64,000 bases of DNA from Microcoleus vaginatus HSN003 (GTDB lineage Bacteria > Cyanobacteriota > Cyanobacteriia > Cyanobacteriales > Microcoleaceae), in NCBI RefSeq assembly GCF_022701255.1, contig NZ_CP031705.1, forward strand, positions 3,720,001 to 3,784,000, in the 5' to 3' direction. The translations under genes and the position numbers were made by a program. This document shows, piece by piece, positions 53,737 to 63,480 of this stretch; within the stretch, counting starts at the first letter, position 1, and each line of letters starts with the position of its first letter. Under the pieces are notes generated by a model that made no database searches, had not been told where the DNA came from, and was given only the letters and a program-made list of their open reading frames with translations.

Positions 53737-56550
53737 GTTCGATCGCCCCACCAAACTTGCCACCACCGCTACCAACTCAGCAGGCTCGATCGGCTTGGGC
53801 ACATAAATTTGAAAACCTTCCTGCAGCGCCCGTACCCGTTCCTCTACCCTACCAACCGTCGTGAAGGCCAATGCCGGAATTTCCCTGTCCACCATCCGCG
53901 ATCGCACTTGTTGCAGCAGAGCCTCTCCATCAAGGGCCTGTATCCCGATATCGATCGCCAAAACATCCGGATTCAGCCTTTCAATCGCTTCCAAGGCAGC
54001 CTTTCCAGAGCTAGCAGTCTCCACCTGGGCCCCGCAATCTTCGAGCACGGTACAGGCAAAATCCAGGGAATCCGCGTCGATATCGACCACCAATACCCGC
54101 ACTCCAGAAAGATTGCTGTTGACAAAAGACTCCTTTACAGGGGCTCGCGCCTTGCTTTGAGGAATCGCAACCTCCCCGAGTGCGGCAACAGAAAATCCGC
54201 CCTCGCCATGAAGCTGTTGAATTGGCAATCTCACTAAAAATATCGAGCCTTTTCCCTTCCCGGCGGATTCGGCTTGCACCGTCCCCCCGTGCATTTCCAC
54301 AAAATGCCGCACTAGGGCCAAACCCAAACCCAATCCGTTGTACGATCGCCTTGTAGAGCTGTCAGCTTGGCTGAACCGCTGGAAAACCTGCGGCAAAAAC
54401 TCTTCTGAAATCCCTTCTCCGGTGTCGCTAACCTCAATTTCCACAGTAGCGGGCGACAATTTTTTACAACAAGCGGATTCCTCAGGGGCAAAAGTCCCCT
54501 GCATCTTTCCCACCCGCACCTTCACCTGTCCGCCATCGGGGGTAAACTTAATCGCATTCGACAGCAAATTCCAGGCTACCTGCTGCAAGCGACCAGAATC
54601 GGCAAAAATCCGCCCTGCATTGGGGTCGAAATCCGTCACCATTTCAATATTTTTGGCGGCAATCGCGGGCGCGAGAGTATCGATCGCAGCCTCAACAGTC
54701 GAAATCACATCCACCCACCGCAAATTCAGCGACAGTTTCCCAGTAATAATCTGCGACACGTCCAGCAAATCCTCGATCAGAGTTGCCAGCGAGCGTGTAT
54801 TGCGGTCGATCGTTTCCAGAGCCCGAACAGTCGTTTTTTCGTCAAACTTGCGGTTTCGCAGCAGTTGCGCCCATCCCAGCATCGCATTCAGCGGCGTCCG
54901 CAATTCGTGGGACAAAGTTCCTAGAAACTCGTCTTTAATCCGGTTCGCCCGCGCCAATTCCTCGGCTCGATCTTGCAGTTCTCTTTCCAACTGCTTGCCA
55001 ACCGTCAAATCGAGAATAAAAGCCACAAATTCTTGGTGCTTTTGGGCAAGCAAAACATATCCGATCAGCACCGGAATCCGGCTGCCGTCTGGCCTCCGGT
55101 ATTCCTTTTCGTAGGGAGTGCAAACTCCCGTTGCTTGTGCCTCTGCAATCCCCTTCTTGTCGAGAGACCGGTACTCCGGCGGCGTAATGTCAATGCAGTT
55201 TAATTCGCCGCGCTGCAACTGTTCCCGTCTGTAGCCAACCATCCGCAAAAATTCGTCGTTAGCCTCCATAATGCCGCCGTTAACATCCCCGAAGATAATT
55301 CCTATCAAGTTAGCTTCTGCCAACATTCTCAGCTTTTCTTCGCTAGCTTTGAGTGCAGCTTCTGCTTGCTTGCGCTCGGTAACGTCTTGGATGTAAGCCG
55401 ACAAACCAGAATCGGAAGGATAAAAACGCACCTTCAACCACTTATTCCATAGCTGCACGAATTCTTCATACTCGACCGTTACCTTTTCTGTTGATGCTTT
55501 GGCAGCCATTTCGTAACACGGTAAATCGACAGCCCAGGGAAATATCTCCAAAACATTTTTACCGATCAGTTCAGCTTTTGGTCTGCCTAAAAGCTCAATA
55601 GCTTTCTGGTTGACATAGGTATAGTTCCAATTTAAATCTACTGCGATAAAAGCGTCAGTAATGCTTTCGAGAATGTTAGTAATTTGATCGTTTGCCCCTT
55701 GTAGCGCTTTAGCTGTTTCTTCTGCTTGCTTGCGGGCTGCTTGTTCGCGCGACAAAGCGGCAGCGCGTTCTTGTTCTGCCTGTTTCCGATCGCTAATATC
55801 GATGTAAGAACTGATGTAACCTGCAAAAGTGCGATCGGGCCTATACCTGGGTACGCCCGTACCCAAAACCCAGCGGTATTCCCCGTCATAGCGTCTCATG
55901 CGGCATTCCATCCGGTACTCGCTGCCAGCATCGAAGGCTTTTTGGTAAATATCCAGACATTCTGGCAAGTCATCTGGGTGCAAGCTTTCCATCCAACCAG
56001 TGCCCATTTCTTGCGCCAAAGTTCTACCGGTAAACTCCAGCCAAAATTTGTTAAAGTAATCGCCAAGTTTGTCAGTGTCTGACATCCAAATCATCACCGG
56101 CGCGGTATCTGCCATAATCCGAAATCGAGCTTCGCTTTCCTGCTGCTGTGCTTCAGCTTGCTTGCGCTCGTTCCGTTCTTGAACTTCCCGCAGGGCCCGC
56201 TGAATCGACGGCACCAAGCGTATCAAACGGCGTTTGAGAACATAATCAGTAGCGCCACTTTTCAAAGTTTCGATCGCCACTTCTTCGCCCAAAGTAGCCG
56301 ACACAAAAATAAACGGCACTCCCGGACAAGTAGCGCGGGCGATTTCCAGTGCAGCTATCCCGTTAAAACAAGGCAGCATATAATCTGCCAAAATAATGTC
56401 AAAACGTTGTTTTTCCAGCGCCGTGGCAAAGTCTTCTCGATTTTCCACACACACCAGAGAAAATTGGAGTCCGCCATCCATTAGATATGCCTCAATCAGT
56501 TCGGCATCTAGGGGACTGTCTTCTACTAAGAGGATACTGAGCGTTTTCAC
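53722..56550 (-). CDS. Hybrid sensor histidine kinase/response regulator
   Basis: A 942-residue cytosolic protein. Order: receiver domain (residues 4-125, LLVEDSPLDAELIEAYL, phosphoacceptor Asp56 in ILADYMLPC); three PAS units (from ~145, ~290 and ~410, each ending in ISDRKQAEQ, VTERKQAEAAL or LTVGKQLERE); HisKA with the phosphoacceptor in FLGTLSHELRTPLNAML; HATPase with WNLLSNAIKFTPDGG, VSDTGEGI and GLGLGLALVRHFVEMHGG; and a C-terminal receiver (VRVLVVDIDADSLDFACTVL, Asp in DVLAIDIG). No membrane segment. The last residues DFRF and the stop come from a heptamer repeat. Target unknown. Confidence 0.94.
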   Translation of the reverse strand: MKTLSILLVEDSPLDAELIEAYLMDGGLQFSLVCVENREDFATALEKQRFDIILADYMLPCFNGIAALEIARATCPGVPFIFVSATLGEEVAIETLKSGATDYVLKRRLIRLVPSIQRALREVQERNERKQAEAQQQESEARFRIMADTAPVMIWMSDTDKLGDYFNKFWLEFTGRTLAQEMGTGWMESLHPDDLPECLDIYQKAFDAGSEYRMECRMRRYDGEYRWVLGTGVPRYRPDRTFAGYISSYIDISDRKQAEQERAAALSREQAARKQAEETAKALQGANDQITNILESITDAFIAVDLNWNYTYVNQKAIELLGRPKAELIGKNVLEIFPWAVDLPCYEMAAKASTEKVTVEYEEFVQLWNKWLKVRFYPSDSGLSAYIQDVTERKQAEAALKASEEKLRMLAEANLIGIIFGDVNGGIMEANDEFLRMVGYRREQLQRGELNCIDITPPEYRSLDKKGIAEAQATGVCTPYEKEYRRPDGSRIPVLIGYVLLAQKHQEFVAFILDLTVGKQLERELQDRAEELARANRIKDEFLGTLSHELRTPLNAMLGWAQLLRNRKFDEKTTVRALETIDRNTRSLATLIEDLLDVSQIITGKLSLNLRWVDVISTVEAAIDTLAPAIAAKNIEMVTDFDPNAGRIFADSGRLQQVAWNLLSNAIKFTPDGGQVKVRVGKMQGTFAPEESACCKKLSPATVEIEVSDTGEGISEEFLPQVFQRFSQADSSTRRSYNGLGLGLALVRHFVEMHGGTVQAESAGKGKGSIFLVRLPIQQLHGEGGFSVAALGEVAIPQSKARAPVKESFVNSNLSGVRVLVVDIDADSLDFACTVLEDCGAQVETASSGKAALEAIERLNPDVLAIDIGIQALDGEALLQQVRSRMVDREIPALAFTTVGRVEERVRALQEGFQIYVPKPIEPAELVAVVASLVGRSNDFRF

Positions 56551-57686
56551 AAAAATTCCTTTTACTTAAATATTAATTATCGGACACAAAATTTGATCGG
56601 GCTGCGGCTGGTTAAGTGAAGTCCAAAAAAGTCTTGCGTTTTGAATTGCCTAAAAAAATGTAAAAATTAAGGGGTTTCATGAGTTGAGCATTCACATCTC
56701 AATCCTAACTTCTAATCAAGTCTATTGCTGCTTGCCGCGAGGTGAATCACAGCTCTGAATTGATTGGTTAGTACGCTTGTTTTTCCTTCACTTTCGTCTG
56801 GTTCCAAGGAATAGGCACCGCTTGAGTCTTGCTTCTGTTCAGCAGTTTAGCTATACCCTGTCGAACAAATAGTTTCCCGCTTCTGGCTAGAAACAACTAG
56901 CTATGTAGTAATTTATCTCGCTTGCTACTAAATACTGCTACCTCGTTTGGCAGATTATTTTTTTTGTAGTGATGCCCGAGTTAATTCTATATTGCTTTAC
57001 CGCTCCTCTCAAACTCGAATTCGCTTGAATTGTGCCCTTATTTCCTGAATATCAATTAGTCCTGTCAAAGCAAGTCAAAGTTGCTGGTCTGTCTGCTTTA
57101 CTTTTTGCCGAAGTTGCCTAATATGCCACACTTGCATGGTAGGCAACTGTTGCCTTGTTGAGCGCTGTAGACTATCAAAAAAATTACACTTTATACTAAC
57201 AAAACTCATGCTGCATCTATCCAAATATATATTTTTGGATAGACACTGAACTCAACCGGCAGAGATTCCCGTGAATTCGGTAAAACGAAGTGCCACCCCG
57301 CCGAAAATCTGAGAAAGCTCGATCGACCAATTAATTTCCGATACAAATCACAGAAAATTTTCTCTGGACTAGCTACAGTTGCACTCCCAGGCTGCCTCTG
57401 ACCGATCGGCTTATTGATTTATACCGCGCCAAAGTGTCTTAAAATATACAATACGGTGAGCTGCTGCACAGCCCGCATATATTAAAATCAAGCGCCAACT
57501 TGCAATAATTCTTTAAAATAGAGGTACAGCACCGGCGAGCCTTAACTCTTCCCCGTAAGAAAGGGTAGGGTTTAGCAGAATTAAAGATGATCGTCTATGG
57601 TGACTTCCAGTAAAGCCCGTGCAGTTGCTTGAGTCTCAGGTTTATTCAGGTTATTGGCAACCAGTTACGAGGAGATTTGACCCGCC
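56551..57686. other. Long intergenic region, nothing recognised
   Basis: About 1.1 kb between the divergent hybrid kinase and DUF502 gene, with no supported gene, repeat family or RNA. Confidence 0.35.
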
Positions 57687-58412
57687 GTGCTCCAACGCAT
57701 CAAACAAGACTTAAAAAACGACCTGATCGCAGGTCTACTGGTAGTGATCCCCTTAGCTACCACCATCTGGCTGACAATTACCGTCGCCAATTGGGTCATC
57801 AATTTTCTCACCAAAATTCCCAAGCAGATCAACCCTTTTGACGGACTCCACCCGATTTTGGTGAATCTGCTAAATCTGTTAGTAGGCCTGGCGGTACCCC
57901 TGCTGAGCATCTTACTCATCGGTTTAATGGCCCGCAACATTTTTGGTAAGTGGCTACTAGACTTTGGCGAACGGGTGTTGCAGGCAATTCCCCTAGCGGG
58001 TTCGGTTTACAAAACCCTCAAACAACTGCTGGGAACCATCCTCAACTCAAACGACAAATTTCGTCGCGTGGTGTTAGTGGAATATCCCCGGCGGGGAATT
58101 TGGACTTTAGCATTTGTGACCGGTACGATCGAGAGTAAGGATATCCCGCCTCACCTTTCCGGTGAAACCCCGATCGGCATTTTCATCCCCACCACTCCCA
58201 ACCCCACCACCGGATGGTACGCTATCGTCCCCGAAGCAGATTTAGTCAATTTGTCAATGTCGATCGAAGATGCCTTTAAAGTCATCATCTCCGGCGGCAT
58301 CGTCAACCCCAACAACTCAATTGCAGTAACCCCCGAAAATATTAAGGGCAAAACACTCGAACCCTTGGTATCCGAATCAAGATACCAGGCTGTCCCAGTC
58401 GAAGAAGACTAA
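57687..58412 (+). CDS. DUF502 membrane protein
   Basis: A 241-residue protein of the DUF502 (COG2928) family. Two hydrophobic helices near the N-terminus (LIAGLLVVIPLATTIWLTITV and LVGLAVPLLSILLIGLMARN) flank a loop with NPFDGLHPILVN, and the soluble part contains IPLAGSVYKTLKQLL, VEYPRRGIWTLAFVTG, IFIPTTPNPTTGWYAIV and SGGIVNPN, all family signatures. The start is GTG 57687 with GAGGAG 12 bases before it. The function is unknown. In other cyanobacteria this gene precedes nusB and ftsY, as here. Confidence 0.9.
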   Translation: MLQRIKQDLKNDLIAGLLVVIPLATTIWLTITVANWVINFLTKIPKQINPFDGLHPILVNLLNLLVGLAVPLLSILLIGLMARNIFGKWLLDFGERVLQAIPLAGSVYKTLKQLLGTILNSNDKFRRVVLVEYPRRGIWTLAFVTGTIESKDIPPHLSGETPIGIFIPTTPNPTTGWYAIVPEADLVNLSMSIEDAFKVIISGGIVNPNNSIAVTPENIKGKTLEPLVSESRYQAVPVEED

Positions 58413-58685
58413 ACCAAGACTTCTTTAGTGGCTCGTAAGACCGTGTAAACTTTCCCCATAGCAGATAATATTTCGACAAAACCAGCCCAAAGCGAGAAAG
58501 CCTATACTCAGAAACCCGGTTTCGAGCATAAATTTTGGGTTTGAGAGCGAAGTTATCTGTAAACTACCCGCCGCTGGCGAGTCCGACGGCTGGTCTTGTA
58601 CCGCTTTTAGTCGAGTTTTCTGCTAAAGTTCAAGTCCGCGCGCGATCGAAAAACTTCCTAAATTCTCAATTCCTATCTAAAAACT

Positions 58686-59318
58686 ATGAAAAAAGCCCGC
58701 GAAACAGCACGCGAACTCGCACTCCTCGGCATCAGCCAACTGCCGGCCAATCCAGAACTCTTAGAAGCCAAAAAACTGCAAGATGTTCTCCTCGCCGCTA
58801 TCCGTACCCTGACAACAGAAGTTCAAGAATCCCTAGAAGCAGCAGCATCCGAAGTGCAGCGGAGTAGCGACAAACTGCTGGCGAGCGAAATCCGCGCCGC
58901 CGATATACAAAGTGCTAGAGCAATGGTGCGGGAAGCAGTCGAACTCACCCAAACCGCAATCAACCGTCTCGGTTCAGCAATGGAGTTTCCAGAACTGATC
59001 CAGCTAGCCAACCAGCAAGATGTCCGCACCTATGCTTTGCAAATCCTGACCAAAGTCAGCGCCAACCGTGTTCAAATTGACGAATTGCTCTCAGAAGCCC
59101 TTGTAGACTGGCAAATAGAACGGTTGGCCCGGATCGATCGAGATATCATGAGAATCGCGATCGCCGAAATGCTATATCTCGGCTTACCCGAACAAGTCAG
59201 CGTCAACGAAGCCGTCCAACTGGCAAAACGCTACAGCGGTGACGAAGGACATCGCTTCATCAACGGAGTCCTCCGCCGAGTAGTCGATAAAATCAAGGCA
59301 GAAGTTGTTAGTCAGTAG
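58686..59318 (+). CDS. nusB: Transcription antitermination protein NusB
   Basis: NusB with NusE binds boxA RNA during antitermination of rRNA operons. The 210-residue protein starts MKKARETARELALLGISQLP, and the conserved C-terminal half contains VDWQIERLARIDRDIMRIAIAEML, VNEAVQLAKRYSGDEGHRFINGVL and RRVVDKI. The cyanobacterial form has a longer N-terminal helical region, as here. The last residues VVSQ and the TAG lie in a heptamer repeat. ftsY follows after 121 bases. Confidence 0.94.
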   Translation: MKKARETARELALLGISQLPANPELLEAKKLQDVLLAAIRTLTTEVQESLEAAASEVQRSSDKLLASEIRAADIQSARAMVREAVELTQTAINRLGSAMEFPELIQLANQQDVRTYALQILTKVSANRVQIDELLSEALVDWQIERLARIDRDIMRIAIAEMLYLGLPEQVSVNEAVQLAKRYSGDEGHRFINGVLRRVVDKIKAEVVSQ

Positions 59319-59368
59319 TCCTTAGTCAGTAGTCATTAGTCAGCAGTCATTGGTCATTAGTGATTGGC
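59306..59368. repeat. Heptanucleotide array AGTCANT overlapping the nusB stop
   Basis: AGTCAGT AGTCCTT AGTCAGT AGTCATT AGTCAGC AGTCATT GGTCATT AGTGATT units in a seven-base period, starting within the last codons of nusB. Confidence 0.88.
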
Positions 59369-59439
59369 AATCCGCAATCGGCTCTACACTAGGGACTGAG
59401 GACTAATGACTAATAACTATTCTCTATTCCCCATGAACT

Positions 59440-61197
59440 ATGGTATTTAATTGGTTTCGTCGCCAGTACAGCGAAAGCAAATCTTCAGAAACAGAGGCAA
59501 CCCCCGAACAGCCGCAAGATGAGTCGGCAAAATCCGCACCGGTTGAGCCTCAAACAGATGCAACAGAGCAAGGCTCTGCTGCTGTAGCCGAAGATTATCT
59601 CAATTGGGCAAAAGCTGCTTACAAAAATATTCAAAAACAGCAAAAACCCGAAACAGAAGTTTCCGAGACAGCAGCGCCCGATGTTCCAGCAGCCGAAGCA
59701 GAAATCGCGACAGTTGCAGAAGTTGCAGAACCGGCGACTATTGAAGCTACCGAGCCGATCGAACTTGAACCAGTACCCACAGCACCAACTGTTGCAGAAG
59801 TTCCAGAAGTTGCAGCACCAGCAACAGTTGAAGCAACCGAGGTTTCGGAACTCGATGCAGCCAAGCCAGCAGAAATTGCAGAAACTCTGCAACCCACAGC
59901 CGGGGCGATCGACATTGCACCTATTGCTCAAAAATTAGAAGTTACAGCAGAAAATATAGAAATTGCCGAGCCTGCAACGGAGGTTGTAGAAACCGACTCA
60001 CTCGCATCCGACGGCCAAACAGAGGAAGCCCTGCCGTTTTGGGCCAGAGCTCAGGCCGATCGCATGGAGCGCATCGAACGCCTCAAAGAAACCGCAATTG
60101 AAGAACCCGACGTAATTGCAGCCGCCGCCGAGAGAGCCGCCATTATCGAAGAAATTCCCGGTTTCGCCTTTGACGAAGGCTTCCTGTGGTCCTCAGAAAT
60201 CTTAGCCAGTCAAGGCCGCCGGCCAGACCAAGTATCAGTTGAAGAAATCACTTGGCTGCAAAAACTGCGGAAAGGCTTAGAAAGAACTCGTCGCAGCTTA
60301 ATTAATCGACTAAAGGCGATCGTCGGTCAAGGCCCGCTCAATCAAGACGCAGTAGCCGAAATTGAGACTTTGCTGCTGCAAGCCGATGTCGGAGTCGCAG
60401 CCACCGACATCATTATCAGTCGCCTCCAAGAAAGACTCACACAAGAAGTGCTGCCGCCAGAACAGGCTCTAGCCTACCTCAAAACCATCCTGCGCGACAT
60501 TCTCGACGCTCCCTGTGCCGAAACCGCCGCCGGCAATCCCGCCTACAGCCTGACATTTGCCCCGGAAAAAGACACATTCAACATCTGGTTAATCGTAGGA
60601 GTCAACGGTGCGGGCAAAACTACGACGATCGGCAAACTAGCCCACATTGCCCAAAAATCCGGCTACAAAACCCTCATTGCTGCCGCCGACACTTTCCGCG
60701 CTGCCGCCGTCGAACAGGTGAAAGTTTGGGGTTCCCGCAGCGGCGTCGAAATTATTGCCAACCCAGGGAAAAATACCGATCCGGCTGCTGTCGTGTTTGA
60801 TGCGATCGCCGCCGCTAGCGCCCGAGGCACAGAACTGCTGATCGTAGACACCGCAGGCCGCCTGCAAAACAAAAAAAATCTGATGGACGAATTAAGCAAA
60901 ATCCGTCGCATTGTAGATAAGAAAGCCCCAGGCGCTACCGTAGAATCTCTACTGGTCTTGGATGCCACACTGGGTCAAAATGGTTTGCGACAGGCAGAAG
61001 TGTTCGCAGAATCGGCAAAATTAAGCGGAGTAGTATTGACAAAACTCGACGGTTCTGCTAAAGGTGGTGTTGCCCTAGCAGTAGTGCAGCAGCTTGGTCT
61101 GCCAATCCGGTTTATTGGAGTCGGGGAAAGCATCGAAGACTTGCGCCCGTTTTCTAGTTACGAATTTGTGGAAGCCCTACTCGATTTTAGATTTTAG
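59440..61197 (+). CDS. ftsY: Signal recognition particle receptor FtsY
   Basis: FtsY is the GTPase receptor that delivers SRP-ribosome complexes to the membrane. The 585-residue protein starts MVFNWFRRQYSESKSS, an amphipathic membrane-targeting helix, followed by an unusually long acidic Ala/Glu/Val/Thr-rich A domain (to ~residue 230) with degenerate ATVAEV-type repeats. The NG domain holds VGVNGAGKTTTIGKLA (G1, from residue ~387), ADTFRAAAVEQ, LIVDTAGRLQNKK (G3), VVLTKLDGSAKGG (G4) and FIGVGESIEDLRPF (G5). The natural end of the protein would be near FVEALL; the terminal DFRF and stop come from a heptamer array. Confidence 0.96.
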   Translation: MVFNWFRRQYSESKSSETEATPEQPQDESAKSAPVEPQTDATEQGSAAVAEDYLNWAKAAYKNIQKQQKPETEVSETAAPDVPAAEAEIATVAEVAEPATIEATEPIELEPVPTAPTVAEVPEVAAPATVEATEVSELDAAKPAEIAETLQPTAGAIDIAPIAQKLEVTAENIEIAEPATEVVETDSLASDGQTEEALPFWARAQADRMERIERLKETAIEEPDVIAAAAERAAIIEEIPGFAFDEGFLWSSEILASQGRRPDQVSVEEITWLQKLRKGLERTRRSLINRLKAIVGQGPLNQDAVAEIETLLLQADVGVAATDIIISRLQERLTQEVLPPEQALAYLKTILRDILDAPCAETAAGNPAYSLTFAPEKDTFNIWLIVGVNGAGKTTTIGKLAHIAQKSGYKTLIAAADTFRAAAVEQVKVWGSRSGVEIIANPGKNTDPAAVVFDAIAAASARGTELLIVDTAGRLQNKKNLMDELSKIRRIVDKKAPGATVESLLVLDATLGQNGLRQAEVFAESAKLSGVVLTKLDGSAKGGVALAVVQQLGLPIRFIGVGESIEDLRPFSSYEFVEALLDFRF

Positions 61198-61214
61198 ATT
61201 TTAGATTTTAGATT
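61183..61214. repeat. Heptanucleotide array GATTTTA overlapping the ftsY stop
   Basis: Four and a half GATTTTA units; the TAG at 61195-61197 lies inside. Confidence 0.93.
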
Positions 61215-61763
61215 GATCAGGTATCTGTGGTCGTCCCGATTTTTGGAGGCGGATACAGAGTTTCAAAATCTCAAATCCTTAACCTCAAACTACCATCGCA
61301 GGACTTGCGCCGATCGCCACGGGTGGCGAGTGAAAACTAAATACCTACAAACAATACTTTCGCTCTGTTCTTGCTGGGTTCGGTTCAAAGCGTCAGTAGT
61401 GTGTCAAATTAATCTCAAATTTAGTATCAGTCTGCTGTCTGATTGTAGAGTCTTCCCGAGCCCCCTGCCCCTCCCCTTAAGAAGGGCGACAGCAAATGCT
61501 TAAAGTCCCCCTTCTTAATGGAAGCCGCTGCGGTCTTGGGGCCCCCCAAGTAAAGCAAGCGGCGGGGATTTAGGGGGCTCTAGACTCAGCTATAAACGAG
61601 ATTGCTTAAGAATTTCAGAGTTAAGTTGATACCAATGTACGAGTACCGAACCTACTTGCTCAAACCAAACTACTTGTTCTAAAAAAAACGAGTTTCTGTT
61701 CAAGGGGCCCCTAAGTCCTCAATCATTCCTCCTCCGTCTAAGATAGAAAATCACAAATTTAAA
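61215..61763. other. Intergenic between ftsY and the phosphatase
   Basis: About 550 bases containing the palindromic repeat at 61457-61583; otherwise nothing recognised. Confidence 0.4.
61457..61583. repeat. Palindromic interspersed repeat with C/G runs
   Basis: It begins CGAGCCCCCTGCCCC and ends GGGGATTTAGGGGGCTCTAG; the inner part CTTAAGAAGGG...CCCTTCTTAA is also palindromic. It is related to the insert in the alpha/beta hydrolase gene (27321-27447). Confidence 0.75.
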
Positions 61764-63251
61764 ATGACTGCTGTGCCTTTGCCTCGCTCCTCACCTCAAC
61801 CTGCTGACCGCCCACCTGGTCGCAATTCTACCGACGCGACGCCAGTATTTGCCCTCAAAGAACTGGTGGCGCGGTTGCACCGATACCAGCACAACGTTCA
61901 AGATATGTTGGGTTCGCTGGGATTTGCCCTCCGCAGTTTTAATAATCTCAACCAATTTTTGGAGTTGGTGCCTTTGGTGGCGACTCGCGTTACCGACGCC
62001 GACGGGGGAGCTTTAGTGCTGTTCAAGCCCAACGGTCAAGTCAGGTTCCAGCAGTTGCATTGTCAGGAAGGACGGCAGTGCCAAGATATGCGAAAAGCGC
62101 TGGAAATCGCCACCAGGCAAGCTACAGCAGGTGCAGGCGCTACTGCTGCATCGTTTTCGGAAACCTCTGGGCAAACCTCTAGTCTTGACCTGCAAGTGGG
62201 TCGTTATTTGGGCCCGGATGTTCATTTGTTTGGGGCGCCAATTTTAGTCAACAATTTGGAGCGGGGACGGCTTTATGTTTTTAGCAGTGACCCGCAATAT
62301 CTCTGGACTCCCAGCAGACAGAAATTAGTTCGGTTGGTGGCGGATCAAACCGCCGTGGCTATTTGCAAAGACGAACTTACTGTTAAGTTGGCGGAAAAAG
62401 ACCGCTTAGACAGAGAGTTAGAAATCGGGGCGGAAATTCAATTGCGGCTGCAGCCCCGTAGTTGTCCGAAAATTCCCGGCCTTGACGTGGCAGCCCGCTG
62501 CCAAACTGCTAGCAGAGTTGGCGGAGATTATTATGATTTTATTCCCGCTGACTATGACCCGATCGGCAAGGAAGAGGGGGGGGAACAGCCCCCATCCCTG
62601 ATGAAAAATCTCAAGTCCAAAATCGACAAGGGCCGCTGGAGCATTGTGATCGGCGACGTGATGGGCAAGGGAGTACCGGCTGGCCTGTTGATGACGATGA
62701 CACGGGGTATGCTGCGGGCGGAGGTGTTGAACCGCCACTCGCCGTCGAGAATTTTGCAACATTTAAACCGGGTTATGCACGCGGATTTGGAAAATTCCCA
62801 CCGTTTTGTGACTCTGTTTTATTCGGAGTATGACCCGAAAACTCGCGTTCTGTGTTACAGCAATGCTGCTCACCACCCGCCTTTGCTGTGGCAAGCTGCA
62901 ACTAATTCGATTCTTCAGCTTGATACTTTGGAGGGAATGTTAATTGGCCTGGATGCTGATTCGCATTACCAAGAAGCCCAAGTGCAATTGCAGCCAGGAG
63001 ATACTATTATTTATTACACAGACGGATTTACCGATGCTGCTAATCAAAGGGGCGATCGGTTTGATGAGGATAACTTGACCTCGGCTTTTCAGTGGGCCTG
63101 TCAAAATTATCAGCAGTCTGAAGAAATTTTGGATTATTTGTTCGATCGCGTACACCAGTTTATCGGCATCGGCAATCGTAACGAAGATGACATGACACTG
63201 GTTGTACTGAGGGTAACACCTTTAGCAGGAGAAAATCACCATGATAGTTAA
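61764..63251 (+). CDS. PP2C-type (SpoIIE/RsbU) serine phosphatase with GAF-like domain
   Basis: A 495-residue cytosolic protein. The first half is a GAF-like sensor (FLELVPLVATRVTDADGGAL, VHLFGAPILVNNLERGRLYV). A coiled-coil linker (AEKDRLDRELEIGAEIQLRL) leads to the SpoIIE PP2C domain: RVGGDYYDF and VIGDVMGKGVPAGLLM (metal-binding Asp residues), FYSEYDPKTRVLCYSNAAHHPP, YYTDGFTDAANQRGDRF and NEDDMTLVVLRV. It would dephosphorylate STAS anti-sigma antagonists. A small insert (EEGGEQPPSLMKN) sits within the catalytic domain. Its stop overlaps the next gene by 11 bases. In other cyanobacteria it also lies between ftsY and argH. Confidence 0.92.
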   Translation: MTAVPLPRSSPQPADRPPGRNSTDATPVFALKELVARLHRYQHNVQDMLGSLGFALRSFNNLNQFLELVPLVATRVTDADGGALVLFKPNGQVRFQQLHCQEGRQCQDMRKALEIATRQATAGAGATAASFSETSGQTSSLDLQVGRYLGPDVHLFGAPILVNNLERGRLYVFSSDPQYLWTPSRQKLVRLVADQTAVAICKDELTVKLAEKDRLDRELEIGAEIQLRLQPRSCPKIPGLDVAARCQTASRVGGDYYDFIPADYDPIGKEEGGEQPPSLMKNLKSKIDKGRWSIVIGDVMGKGVPAGLLMTMTRGMLRAEVLNRHSPSRILQHLNRVMHADLENSHRFVTLFYSEYDPKTRVLCYSNAAHHPPLLWQAATNSILQLDTLEGMLIGLDADSHYQEAQVQLQPGDTIIYYTDGFTDAANQRGDRFDEDNLTSAFQWACQNYQQSEEILDYLFDRVHQFIGIGNRNEDDMTLVVLRVTPLAGENHHDS

Positions 63252-63480
63252 TTTAATCCCGGAAATTACTGCTGAATTAACAAGTTCGATTAATGGGAAC
63301 GATGTCGCTCACGTGTTAGTTTTGAAATCTCATTTGATATCGACGGTGGTTTTGGCCCAAAGTTACGACATTTTTACTAATTTCCAGAAAGCTTGGAACA
63401 ATTTTGTTTCGACTGGTCAAATAGGAGCTTTTTTTATAGGTATTTTTGTTGGCTGGTTCTTTAAAGGGATTTTTCGTTAG
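63241..63480 (+). CDS. Small single-pass membrane protein of unknown function
   Basis: A 79-residue protein whose ATG at 63241 overlaps the end of the phosphatase gene. The C-terminus is a single hydrophobic helix (GAFFIGIFVGWFFKGIF), and the N-terminal half is soluble. No family recognised. The overlap suggests translational coupling and a role connected with the phosphatase, for example a membrane partner; that is inference. An AGGAG (in GCAGGAGAAA) lies six to ten bases before its start. Confidence 0.7.
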   Translation: MIVNLIPEITAELTSSINGNDVAHVLVLKSHLISTVVLAQSYDIFTNFQKAWNNFVSTGQIGAFFIGIFVGWFFKGIFR

